Positions 23,901 to 47,878 of a stretch of 64,000 nt of DNA are shown here, one piece after another. The notes under the pieces were generated by a model. It was not told the origin of the DNA. It made no database searches and worked only from the letters and a program-made list of their open reading frames with translations. The position numbers were made by a program, and so were the translations under genes. Each line of letters begins with the position of its first letter. Positions within the stretch are counted from its first letter, which is position 1. Location of the stretch: assembly GCF_020520425.1 (NCBI RefSeq), contig NC_079492.1:145545861-145609860 (forward strand), written 5' to 3'. This DNA comes from Spinacia oleracea. Lineage: Eukaryota; Streptophyta; Magnoliopsida; Caryophyllales; Amaranthaceae.

Positions 23901-24782
23901 GGTTTCAAAATGCAGGCTCTTTTCAAGGCAAGATTTGAGCAAGCACTTGAATCTCAGAAACTCAATATTAAGAAAACTGAACAGCAGCTTCGGAAAAAGG
24001 GAATAAGCCCAGATGATCCTGTTGCCATGGCGAGCATCCAGAGGGTTGCATCAACATTCTTTAACGCGATTGATAAGAAGGAAGGGAGCCCTTATGTCTT
24101 CCGTGAGGCTGGAGAATCTGTGAAGGAGCCTCAGAAAACCTCAGAACAATATGATCTTGCTGAGGATAGTGATCAAGAAGAGCTTGATAAATTTATAGCG
24201 GAGATTGAGGATGCTGTTGATAAGGAATGGGCCGAGGAGGAGGCTGCAGAACGGGAAGAGTTTGGTAAAATTAGGTACCGGAACAAGGAAGACTATGGTG
24301 GAAGATTTGTAAATAATTTATCTGATGATGGAAATAGAGGTCGAAATATGGATACAAATCGAAGGCAAAGAGTGGAAGACAGTGAAGATGAAGATTATGT
24401 TTCTGCACCTATTAATGAAGAAGATAACACAAGCGATGATGAAAGGCACACTTGTGATTTTGATGATGATAAAGTTAAGCGCCCACCATCCAGAGTTGAA
24501 ATTGAGAGTGATGATTCAGATGATGGAGACAGAAATTCTAGGTTTAGAGATAGAACCAGAAATCAGGAAAAAAGAGGCAGGTTTGATACTAAGGGCAGAA
24601 AATGGGGGAAAGAAAGTTCTGATATTGCTGAAGATTTTACTGATTCTGAAATCACCATGTATGGGTCAGATGATGATGATGAGCTGGAATCCAGTGCTCT
24701 GAGAGGAGCTGATGAGGACTACAGTGGGCTGCCACATCATCGTGCAAAGGAGGAGGATAGCAAAATTCCTAGGGAAAATTAA
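20927..24782 (+). CDS. CRM-domain RNA-binding protein, 3 exons, 543 aa
   Basis: Exons: 20927-21289, 22704-23105 and 23916-24782, all phase 0 with GT-AG borders. The N-terminus (MFATRNLHKQFIKTLTSLL) is basic and hydroxylated without acids, as in organelle targeting peptides. Residues 122-255 carry one CRM domain, including YELPELPPPRHDPELL, the IGFRNKNYCEVGVRGVFGGV segment, QNMHLHWKFHETVQV and the LSGGIVVNVHNVKTIIMFRG strand. CRM proteins bind group II intron RNA in plastids or mitochondria and assist splicing. The sequence resembles the family annotated from Arabidopsis At3g25440 and At2g28480. After the domain come a coiled-coil-like FEQALESQKLNIKKTEQQL stretch and a long Asp/Glu-rich tail (about residues 320-530). 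No key domain part is missing. Which organelle it serves is not decided by the sequence. Confidence 0.92.
23434..23776. mobile_element. TIR element in CRM gene intron 2
   Basis: Ends GCTCCGTTTGGTTTGGTGTA and TACACCCTACCAAACGGAGC form an inverted repeat; the interior repeats GGAAAACNTTTTCC-like palindromes, so a transcript would fold strongly. The GCTCCGTTTGGT ends are common to several plant hAT and PIF-type MITEs. No clean target duplication was found, so the superfamily is open. Confidence 0.72.
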
Positions 24783-25849
24783 GTGCCTTGAAAACAGAAG
24801 GATGGTGAAATCTGAGATAAAAAGTGAACTTTTTTGAAGTAACATTATGGCAACTCTTCATTAGTGAACTGTTTTCTAACTTTCCATGATGCCTAACTGC
24901 CTAAGACATATACATATATATAAGTAAGGGATGCTTTTGTACATTTATGCATGAAATCTTTTACAGAGTAGTAGGTTGTTAAATTCCATTTCTTTTAGTA
25001 AGAAAGACCGACTTCTTTCTCATCTGCTCTTTCCGTCCGTATGGGTCATGACTGGAACATATTTAATTGGAACTATATTCTATTCAACACTTCACATGAC
25101 TTTTGGTTCTCTATTGTTTTTCATGGCTAAAATGTTCTCTTTTGTGTTCGAAAGGTCAGGTTGTACAGGATTTGTTGGCTGCTTGCAAGAGTGGTAACTT
25201 CGATTTGGCTGACAATTCGATTTGGCTGACAAACAAGTGAATATGTCATTTCAGAAGGCTATCCAGTTTCGCAGATGATTTCTCAGGTCTCATACTGTTT
25301 AATTTTACCATGCTTCTCTGTATTAATTGCTTACTGTGACATGGAGCTTCAATTTGTGTGATTATGCAGTTATTTGATATTATTGTGGAAGCGGCGATTT
25401 GTCAGATGAGCAAAAAGGCGAGGGTTTTGAAAAAGTTGGGTGAAACAGATAAGGTAAATTTACGTATTAGTTTTGTGTTTCTGGAATGGCTTCCAGTTCT
25501 TGTTTGTTAAGGGACCTTTTTCTGGGACTTGTTCAATTACTGATGTGTTCCATAAACATCTTCCTTGTATCAGAATTTCAGTAGGATCCTTTTTTCTGCC
25601 CCTTTCTTGCAATTACACTTAGGTTTTAACTTCTCCTATGCTAGCTTAGGGAAATTTTAACTTGGAGCTCGATAGAAATGAAGGCAATATAGAGGTGGGT
25701 CCAGGAATTTAGATTAGGGTAGGCACACTTATTAAAACAATCTGAGTATTTCATACGTAGAGAAAACAAAATGACTTTCCAAATAAGGAAAGCAAGGATT
25801 TTATGGGGAAAATTTGAAGAACCAAAGCTAAAATAACAAATTAATGTTA

Positions 25850-25925
25850 GGCATGAGGGTAGAACCCATGACCATTTGTATTTAAACAAAGCTTTAAATG
25901 CATCATTAATTACCACCAAGCTACA
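25850..25925 (-). mobile_element. possible SINE head
   Basis: On the minus strand GTTGTAGCTTGGTGGTAATT and, about 55 bases on, CATGGGTTCTACCC resemble tRNA-type A and B boxes at the right spacing. No 3' tail or duplication was identified. Confidence 0.35.
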
Positions 25926-27639
25926 ACTTTATTTTTGCTATCAATATTATTTAGATATTAGTAGCAAAATCACTGTCACTAGGTAGCTAATCATACAATA
26001 ATATTTCATACGAAGTACTTTGTATAATTTAAGCTAGCTTGCTATATTTTAGAGTAGGGGGAAAAAAGGTAACTTAATTAAATGTGGAACCAGAAAATGG
26101 GGAGGGGGGAGGGTGTTTACTCTGTTTAGTGTTTACTCTCTGCATTTGTATAAAGTCTGTTAATCTCAAGCTACATATTTTTTGGACAAAATAAGTAACA
26201 ATATGTAAACCTCTATAAAAAATGTTAAGCGGGGGATCTCTTAAATCTTAAGTCTCTTTGTAGTAACATTTTCTGAAACGTTTACTAATAATATTATTGA
26301 TAGACTTTTGCAAGGATGATATAATGTCCCTTCTTTACCTCTCCCTTGAGTATTTACCTTACGCATTATGTTGATTTATATACGTTGATAACCTTTCATT
26401 TGTGGTATGTTTTGTACTGTCTTGTTGATGGAGCGGATTAGTATTTGCAGTTGCTAGATGTTGCTGGTAACACCATGCGTGCCTTTTGTAACATGCCACA
26501 AGATTTCTCCTATTAAACCTTTTAGCTTTGGGTAGCGTAAACTTTCCGATACATATATGAAACGATGTCAAATGGAAATTTTAGAGACACGTGTTGGAGG
26601 TTTTCATAGCCTCGTATTTTCCTTAGCAAAGTGAGCAGTGGGAGGCTGAGAGCTTAGGCCGACGGAAGAGGTTTCTTTTTGGGAGGAAATCTAGATTAGC
26701 AATTATCTAAGTATGAAAGTGGTCATTTTGCATTCTCACGAGTCATGAGCCTCCAAGTAAAATCATCAAACCTCTTATCCTTCACAATACGGAGTGTCTA
26801 ATACTCCTTCCGTTGTTTTTATTTTCCTGCTTTAACTGTGCACATTTTCTTACCAAATAATAATAATAATAATAAAAAAAAAAAAATTGTGCACATTGCC
26901 AATCCACATCTTTGACTATTAGTATCTTTAATTTCGTATTACTTATAATTATAAACTTTGATATTCTTAAAGTATACATTTTGGATGGATTCTCTCATTC
27001 TGAACTTGTTAAGATTTGTTTGATTGTTGCATGTTCTGGTGCAGTTGATCTTGAGTGTTTAGAATCTTTAGATTGCGATCTATGTCATCCAAAACTTGTT
27101 AAGTAATATGGTAAAAAGATATCATCAGTTGTACTTAAGATATCTGCAAACTCTCATCTGCGTCCCTCTAAATGATCCTAGAGTAACCCTTCGGAGCTGA
27201 AGAGCTGTTGCACCTCCCCAAGCAGTCACTGCAGCAGTTCCAGCACCACTGTGTTGAACAGCAACAACCCCTTGATAAACTGATCCGGAGCGTGGCTGCA
27301 GTTTGTTAGTGTTGGTGGCTTAGAATCAATCTCGGGACTAGGTTCAGAGTTGTCGGAAGCGTCTAGTTGTTGCAGTTGTGGTGTTTCTTAGTGGTTTTTG
27401 GGAGACTGTGAAGAGGTAGGTGATGTCTTGTAGTGTGATTTTGTTAAATTGATCATTGTTCTTGTAAATTGTCAAGTCCTGTAAATTCAATTTTCGAATA
27501 CTACATTTTTACTTGTTACTTTTAGCCTCTTCTATGGTCATGGGCTTTTATAGGCCAAAATGAATTTAGTTCTATACCTGAGCCAATTGAGTGCAAATCA
27601 TGCAAGAATGTGTGATGCACCCGAATGAACATGCAATAC

Positions 27640-27730
27640 AAATTACAAATGGGGGCGGGGGGATTCGAACCTGAGATTTATCGTATACAGACCCTCAATC
27701 TTAACCACTAGGGCAGGACATCATTGGTGT
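27640..27730 (-). mobile_element. tRNA-derived SINE fragment, second family
   Basis: On the minus strand CTGCCCTAGTGGTTAAGATT is an A box and CAGGTTCGAATCCC a good B box. The 5' part (ACCAATGATGTCCTGCCC) matches the start of a second copy at 60330-60392. It is a different family from the SINEs at 4003 and 6421. The 3' end is unclear. Confidence 0.6.
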
Positions 27731-29146
27731 TTTTCACTATGTTCTTTTGATACTTTGATGGTAGAAAATTGATATTTTATGTCATCAATGTAATAACAAA
27801 AAGGGTGTAGATTTTGCCAAGGTAAAAATTGATATATTCAAAGCAATACTGTTGCCCGCTGCTCGAGATCTTTCAATTACCATACATACCAATTGACAAA
27901 ACTGAATCAAATCTCCCACAATTCCTTGTTGCCAAAATTATGAAGTCACAATATACTCAATCCCCTATTGATTTTACTTTCTATATTTTTGCATGCCCCA
28001 TATCGGTAATTAACTGCTATCTTTCTTAGTTATTGGTAGTTTAGATTATTAATTCATGGCTTTCGTCGTCAGTTTTCATAACTAGTAACCCTATTATAAA
28101 AAAACAAAAAAAAAACGGATGACACTGACCACACTATCAATATTATATTTGAGTTTCAAAGATTTATTTCATTACTCCTTTTCATTAACTTTTTTAGTGA
28201 TAATAGAGTGAGTACGTGTTATACGTATGTAGTACTTCATCCATTTCCTAATAGTTTTGATGTTTTGACTTTCACGTTTGTTAACGCACATCTTTGCACC
28301 ATTACCTCGAATTAAAGATAAATAAAAATTATAAAAAGTTGGCATTGTGAAAATATACATGATGAATATTATTATTGTCATACAAAGCAAATATTAATAA
28401 AAGCTTTTATGTCTCTTGACAAATTTGTTATTTTTCTATAAATTATGTTGAAAATCATATCAGACTTAAGATAGATTTCTAGGTGTCAATTCATGGATGA
28501 CACAGTTATAGACTCTGATGCAAGTCAATTTAAGTTTTGAATATGGTTTTTGTTTACCTTAAGCTCAAACTTGCATTATAACGTCTACTTGGAACACTTA
28601 GGGTAACAAAGTACAATAAAAAGTTAATTAGAAAGAAAAATGGAAATGAACGAGAGATCACAAAAAAAAAAAGGTTTTCTGTCAGAAAAATCAAACAAAG
28701 GTTTGTAAAACCAACAAAAATACATAAGGAAATAGATTAATGAAATAAATTGATAGAATGAAGTTGAAGCCATCAACGAGTAAGAGACCGATTCATTACC
28801 ATAATAGAGCATGCAACAAAAATAGAAAATAAAATAAGTGGGTGATCAAATATATTATGGTTTCATATTTTTGACAATAAAGGATAATGGAAGATTTGAT
28901 TCCATTTTGTTAGTTGGCGTACATGCCAGTAAAAAGATTACGGGTTACATACAACAATATTGCCGTGAATTTATAAAATTTGCCTTGACAAAATCCGCCC
29001 CCTAACAAAAAAAACAAAAAAAAACTCGGTATTAGTTAATTTTTTTTCTTACATAAAATCGGGTTTTTATTGGATTTAGACCTAGACCGAACAAATTGGG
29101 TGCACCCAAACGAAAACGGTAGAGTAGCGAAGGGGTAAGTGGTGGT

Positions 29147-29852
29147 TAGGGATGGCAGCGGGTCCAGGACCCTACCCGGACCCTGTCGGACCCTACCCTA
29201 AAATTAGGGTATGGGTCTTTATTTTTTAGACCCTATAGGGTAAGGGTAGGGTATGGGCATATGCTGTTTTTTTTAGGGTAGGGTAAGGGTCTTAATTTTT
29301 CAGACCCGTACCCTACCCATACCCTACTCGCGGACCCTTAAGACCCATACCCTATATGTAGACCCGCTTAAATTTTGTTATTTTTATGTACTTCACTTTT
29401 TTTTGTAGGATCTTGATGATGATATGGACGATAACTACTACTAAAGTACTGACTATTTATTAACTTAATGTTGTGTAGTTAAGAATGTGGGATTTTGTAA
29501 CTTATGAGCTTCGTACTTTAAAATGTATTGTGTTTAAGGAAAGACAAGGATAATTTTTGAAGACTGGCTATTTATTTGTTTTAAAATGTCTTATTAATCG
29601 TTGTTCTTGTATTATTTTTTTATATTACGTATAATTGCATACAAAAAAGGAAATAAAAGTTATAGTTTAACGCGGATCCGCATAAGACCCTAGACCCTAC
29701 CCATACCCTGTCGGACCCATAGGGTCCGAGTAAGGGTCTTAAAATTTTAGACCCTATAGGATAAGGGTAGGGTATGGGTATATGTCAAAAAGTTAGGATC
29801 CGAGTCCGGGTATTACTAGACCCTACCCAGACCCTACCCATTGCCATCCCTA
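29147..29852. mobile_element. non-autonomous hAT element, 706 bp
   Basis: Ends TAGGGATGGCAGCGGGTCC and CCCATTGCCATCCCTA are inverted repeats, flanked by the exact 8-bp duplication GTGGTGGT (29139-29146 and 29853-29860). Both subterminal regions are crowded with ACCCTACCC and its complement GGGTAGGGT, probably transposase-binding repeats. The AT-rich core has no transposase. It lies just upstream of the transcription start region of the ubiquitin protease gene and could touch its promoter. Confidence 0.9.
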
Positions 29853-30140
29853 GTGGTGGTCGTCGTACAAGACCAGAAACAAACAAATTTCCCCAAACCC
29901 AACTTTTATTACTCGTCTTCTCATTTCCCAACCCTGCAATCAAGGCAAGCCTCGCTTTTCGCATATTCCTTTCTCTCTAATCAGGGATTTCGATTCCAAC
30001 TTTCGAATTCAATTCAAAATTCAATTCAAATTTCCCATTTCGTCAAATCACATTGTTTAATCTTTTCATTTGCACCTATTCAATTTCTTTTATCTTCCCT
30101 CAATTTTTTCCAGTTGTTGATCTCCACTTTCAATTCACTG

Positions 30141-30251
30141 GTAAGCATTTAATTAATCCCTAACCCTAGCATTCTTTTGATAATGTGATCTGTTATGTAA
30201 TTGATTTAATTATATGTGTTCTTCCCATTTCTAAATCTGTCAATTTCGCAG
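30141..30251 (+). other. leader intron of ubiquitin protease gene
   Basis: A donor CACTG|GTAAGC and an acceptor TTTCGCAG lie 64 bases before the ATG at 30316. The upstream leader (29930-30140) is CT-rich, as in plant 5' UTRs. Confidence 0.6.
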
Positions 30252-30315
30252 GAATAAATTTTATTAGTTGATTAGCTAAATCAATTAATCAATCAAAGCT
30301 GATTTGGGATCTACA

Positions 30316-42793
<12,478 letters not shown>

Positions 42794-43286
42794 GAACATA
42801 ATCATTCTTAAAGGCAGTGTTGATTGTGCATATCATCAACAAACGGCATTATAAATGTATTTGTTGAGGCAGGCTGAATTTAGCTATAGACGGAGCTGAT
42901 GAACAAGGGTTTTTTGTTAACAAGATTTGGAGGTAGGCCTTCGTTATTCCATTTGCTCATTTGTTCAACAAAATTTTGAAGTGAGCAGCTAGATCATAGA
43001 TTCTTATGTATAGGTCTGTGGCCAATATCATTAGTCATTAACAATATTAGGAAACATTTTTAAGTCTTTTCACACCTTGTGGTGGATTACTTAGTTTCAT
43101 TTTGGAGAACACGTTGATGTGTAACTACTCTTTCCTACACCCTTCATTATGAAAATTTTCTTTTGATGATGTCTATTCCGAGTATGAATCTGGTTTGCGC
43201 TAAGCTAGCAAGTTTTAGGTTATATAGAGTTATGTTTTAGCAAATTTTTGCCAACTATAGTACCAAATGATGTGCTTCATCATATA

Positions 43287-43570
43287 TTCCCTCTGTATTT
43301 ATTTAAGGGATACATTTGCTTTTTTTCCGGCCGTATTTATTTAAGAGATACACTTGTCATTTTTAGTAACTTATCAACCCTACCATCTAATTAAATAATC
43401 TATCTTTACCCCATCCCCACCCCCATCCCCTAAAATGGCATGGTCCCTACTTGTTTTACTTATTAAAATATCTACCCAACCCCACTTGTTTTATTACTTA
43501 TTTCATTCAATTCTTTTTCTTAATACACGTGTCCGACCAAGTGTATTTCCTAAATAAATACGGAGGGAGA
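43287..43570. mobile_element. Stowaway-like MITE between protease and glucanase genes
   Basis: Ends TTCCCTCTGTATTTATTTAA and CTAAATAAATACGGAGGGAG are inverted repeats; the left end is repeated once inside (CCGTATTTATTTAAGAGATA). The right border is slightly uncertain because GAGGGAGAG extends past the match. It lies between two convergent genes. Confidence 0.75.
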
Positions 43571-43868
43571 GTACTAGCTCTCCTTTGTATTCCTTATGAC
43601 TTGGAGAATATTAGTACTCTGTATTTTCCAAAATTTGTAATAAGGAGATAAGAAGCAAAAAAAAAGAAAAAAGGTGAAGAAAAGTAAAAGATAATCAATG
43701 TTACTTTGCATTGTCAAAAAGAACAAGAATGACTCATGAAAAATAATGATATTAACAGGAGTAGAATCAAAGAAAATACATTCCTCCTTTTCCCTTGCCT
43801 AACTCTTAAGTCTCTCTTCCGAATCTACAATAAAAATGGCGTACAATGTTTCTGTAATCTAATCTAAT

Positions 43869-45711
43869 TTAAAGCACCATCATCATAACAATCAGAATCA
43901 ATGAAGTGATTGAGAAACCAATTGAGGGATATCTTTCCTGCAAATTCACACAGAAATAAACGTTAATATGATTCAAGTTTACGCAAATTAGATCATTTTT
44001 TTTTTTTGGTTCTACTACGAGGAGTTCCCACCGCCTTCGGCGAGGTAATCTCCCGTGGGAGTTTCGCAAATTAGATCATGAATACAGGACAAATGCACTT
44101 TTCATTGTTATGTCATGTTCTTTTGTATATGCATTTTCGTGACTTGGTATTTAATTAATCAATAATTTAAATTCTACTCAAAATGGCAAACACAAAAATT
44201 CGTAAGAATAAAAAAAGTTGAAGCGAATCTATACCAATCTGTCACAGACACGAATCTATACTTTTACAGTTCTTTTTAGTGGGGTGGGCAAGATGAGGTA
44301 CACTTTAACAATGAAGAATCAAACAGAGCAATTATTTTAATTTATCTTAAAAAAAAAATTGAAGAAAAAGCGTACCGTTGAGGAAGAAATGGAGAGATAC
44401 CCAGAAGAGGAGGGACCACCACCACTTCCACCACCACCAGCGGCGGTTTCAGCAGTAGAAGGAGGTACATAAGCATCAGTACCACCACCAGACGCATTAC
44501 CAACAGCTTGAATAGTAGGAAACCCTAACGAATAAGCCGGTGTACCATCTGGTTTAAACAACCCATAATTCCTCTCAGAAGTTGGCCCAGGCTTCAAATT
44601 CTCGTTAAACAAGGCGAAAACGAACACATTCAGATCACAGTTTGGCTTCATTGGCGTACCCTTTTTCTGCGTCGCCAAAAGCTTAATTAGGTTTCCGTTA
44701 TACTTCTTAGCGTTTTCCGGGGTGGCGCCGACCTCGTCTTCATCTCCTTTAGACGGCCAACCAGTTTCCGACACCTGTACTAAGATCTTCTTGTTGAAAG
44801 TGGGGCCCATGGCGGCGTATACGGCGTCCACCTGAGCGTACAACATGTTATCATAATGCAGGCTAGAATCCGGGTCGACTAAAACTTGCGGTGTTTTCGC
44901 CTGAAAGAGAACATAATCCAGATTCACTTCTTCTGGGTTTCCTTTATAGGCGAAATACGGGTATGCGTTTATCAAAAACGGGGATCCAGTTTTGGCGTGA
45001 AATGTCAGTATCTGAGTTATACAACCGGCGACGTCTTGCCGGAAACTGCCCGCCGACGGCGGATACGATGTGTCGAGGATTGCGAGATTGTGTGCAGTAG
45101 TTACCCACACATTGCGATCCAAACCTAGGGTTTGCAGCGCGGAATGCATGTTCTGCATTGCCGGTAACAAGCTGGTGGTTAAAGCGGTGTCGTTTAGAGC
45201 AAGCACTTCGTTTCCGATGAGGATGCAGGTGATGTTTGTATCAGGAAGATAGCTCTGAACATTCTTCTTAACCCAATCAATGGCTTGTTTTGGATCTTTT
45301 GCCATTTGTGGTAAGTCGCCGTTGCCGACGGTGACGGTGAATTCGATTCCGGTGTTGGCAAATGCTTTGAGTACTTTCGGGTCGGCGTCGTAGAGCTTTA
45401 CTTTGGTTGCTCCGATTGCTTTCACTAGTGGTACTACTTTTTCTGGGGAGGGAAGATTGTTGGCGATTTGGCCGTAGTTTATTCCTAATGACACCACTCT
45501 AACTGGCATATTACCTGATTCAGCAAATAACAGAGTAAAGGGTTAGATTAATTGCGATTTAAATTATGAAAAAAACGAGTAAGAATTAAGATTAATTACC
45601 TGAAAGAAGAAGGATTACTGACAAAAATAATGATAATGAGAAGCATGGTGGTGATGATAGTGATGAATGTGGGGAACTTGTGCTTCTTCTATCTCTGCTG
45701 GGGGATTCCAT
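43869..45711 (-). CDS. GPI-anchored GH17 beta-1,3-glucanase, 3 exons, 439 aa
   Basis: Exons on the minus strand: 45600-45711, 44376-45514 and 43869-43937, GT-AG and in frame. It hydrolyses beta-1,3-glucan (callose) at the cell surface. A signal peptide (CFSLSLFLSVILLLS, residues 23-37) precedes the GH17 barrel beginning LGINYGQIANNLPSP. IGNEVLALND holds the proton donor Glu140 and VSETGWPSKGDEDEVGATPE the nucleophile Glu287; NENLKPGPTSERNYGLF is also typical. No CBM43 module follows. A Gly/Ser-rich spacer leads to SSGYLSISSST, and the 22-residue last exon adds ERYPSIGFSITSLILIVMMM and the end, a hydrophobic GPI-anchor signal. The layout matches Arabidopsis endo-1,3-beta-glucosidases 11 and 14. 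If intron 2 is retained the protein ends VRFFFNFFFKIN. The ATG at 45711 was chosen because it opens a frame that splices cleanly into the barrel. Confidence 0.93.
43997..44064 (-). mobile_element. 5'-truncated SINE in glucanase intron 2
   Basis: On the minus strand it carries only the last part of the SINE seen at 6421-6608 (CTCCCACGGGAGATTACCTC-type body, GGCGGTGGGAACTCC, TAGTAGAACC) plus an A tail. An exact 15-bp duplication CGCAAATTAGATCAT flanks it at 43982-43996 and 44065-44079. The tRNA-like head is absent. Confidence 0.88.
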
Positions 45712-47878
45712 TACTAGATCTCTTTGCTTACAACAGAAAAAATGAGTTTGCAGGAATTGTTGACAATATTAGGCGGCTGAGAGAGTTGCAGAGAGAGAGA
45801 GAGAAAAGGAGGTGAGGAAGAAGAAAGACAGAGGAGCTGCTTTGGTCTGCTTTAGTAGTGTCTGTTGACAGCAGAGTGCAAGGTTTAGCAGCTAGTGTTG
45901 ATTTGATTCTTTCTCTTCTTGTAAATAAATAATTATAGTTGGTGTAGGAGATTATAATAGTAAGCGTATCCTGTTTAACAATAAGCAATGTGGAGTGGAG
46001 TAGTTGTTAATGATTTGTATTAGTTATGTATGCACAAGTAAGTGTTCGGTAATTAGCTATTAGTCTACTCCGGTTTTAACTTTATGACAAAGCAATCGGT
46101 AGAAGGTATACTTATTTGTATGTATCTCTACGGCTTTACTTGTGTCCGGGTCGTTTAGAATTTTTGTCTTTTAAAAATCACGTTTTTATTGTTTAAAAGT
46201 ATATATTTACCGATTAAAAGCACATTTTTATAAACAAAATAACACAAATGCTTTAAAAGAACATATTGTTCAGTATTCGTACAACACAATCACTAAAATA
46301 TAAACAATATTTTCTAAAAAAATTGTATGTGCTTAAGCTGTAGAATGTGTTTTCAAACCGCAAAAATGTGCATTTAAACAGTAAAATACGGAATGTTCTT
46401 TTAACCCGGTCGCATGTAGAACTACATACATACATACATCCGGATGTATCTTCTAATTTGTGATGATCAAGTGGTCATTTCCTCTCTTACCAAAAAGTCA
46501 TCTTATTATCTCCGTCAAAATTAGCTTATTGGACTCAAACCTCTCTACTTCTCTCGACCAACCACTTCAATTAGAGGTTTGACATACTCAAACATCTCAT
46601 TTCGCCTTAAACCTTTCTCGATTTATTTTGTTCCCCAAACAACCCCTTTTTCACAAATTCCAACTTAAGGAGTATTACACTTTTGTAGTAAAATATGTTT
46701 AATTTTTGTTCCATAGAGCTAAAAGCCATGCCTAGCAAATAAGCAAGTAGTACTCATAAAACATTTAGGGATACCCTGTTTCTTTTTTACTTTTTCAACT
46801 TTACCATCTTTTCTGGATTCCACTCCCATCTCAAAGCACCCAATGCTATCACCCCAATTGATATTTGCTGGCAACTTTGTCAATACTTTATTTTTTTTTT
46901 CACTACACAATACACAATACACAACAATATCATCCGGTGTGTATTTCATAAGTTCATATACTTCTTATGTGTTTGTTGTCTAACTTGTTCAAAGAATACA
47001 CTTATTAGACTTTGTACTCTTATCTGTTCTGGTTTGATTTTTCTAGTTTTTTATTGGATTTGATCTGATTTTTCTTGATCTTGTCTGGTTCAGTCTTAAT
47101 GTTTTATGTGAATATTTTTTTGCCTTTTCTAGTCTAATATGTTCTGATTTTTCTGTCTTTTTTAATAAGCAATGAGAACAAAGTGAAGAGAACATACTCT
47201 TGCTATTCTTAACTTGGACGATACCATTGTCTTTAAAACATTTGCATGTTTGTTCATGCATAATACACCTGGTTGAACCGAGTCTTGATATCACGATTAT
47301 GATGTTTCAAGTAATGGGTTCGTGGGCCCACACATATATACCCATGTTGAGAAAGTTAAAAATAAGAAGGGGAAGAAGTTATGAGCATCAACCAAGTGTG
47401 CGTGAATGTTTGAAGTGACAGCTGACAGGTTTCACATGGGGTTACACACGTTTCGAGTTATTATCATTTGTATGTTGGAGTAATATGATTAAATTCATTA
47501 TCTGTTTCTTTTGCTTTGGTTCACTGTGTTTGATTGCGGCACCAACGTTAACTTAATTAAGCTTTTTTATAAGCAGAGACGTGACGTACCTGCAAAGTAA
47601 CCTTTTTTCTCACACCAGCCCATCTTTCTTTTCATATTTTCAAGCCGACCTTGTTCATTCACTCTAATTGGAGTAGGATGGGAGGATAAATGATAAATGA
47701 TAAATGATAAATGATAAATGATAAATGATAAATGATAAATAAATACTTGTACGATTTTAATTGATAATCGTGGACTTCTGAATATAATTAAAGGTCGGCC
47801 GGTCGGATCGACCCGTCAAACTCAGTGATATGTTAATAGTGTTTAATAGCAATATCAGTGTCAAGTTTTAGACTTAAA
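45712..47878. other. intergenic, glucanase upstream region
   Basis: The first few hundred bases are the probable glucanase promoter and leader, with a (GA)n tract at about 45783-45806. Beyond that there is AT-rich sequence with no gene and no recognisable terminal repeats until the heptanucleotide repeat and Helitron. Confidence 0.5.
47684..47745. repeat. (ATAAATG)n microsatellite, about 8 copies
   Basis: A pure 7-bp repeat GATAAAT runs head to tail with no interruptions, then decays into ATAAATAAAT. Confidence 0.9.

Larger units (their letters stand above)
24783..29146. other. intergenic, 4.4 kb, degenerate repeats and exon-like scraps
   Basis: The start is probably the CRM gene 3' UTR. 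At 25371-25455 a frame bounded by AG and GT reads LFDIIVEAAICQMSKKARVL; it has no recognised homolog. A half Stowaway end lies near 26799 and another near 28165-28260. SINE-like pieces lie at 25850-25925 and 27640-27730. A tract at 27443-27496 resembles the PHD gene 3' end. No complete gene was seen. Confidence 0.45.
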
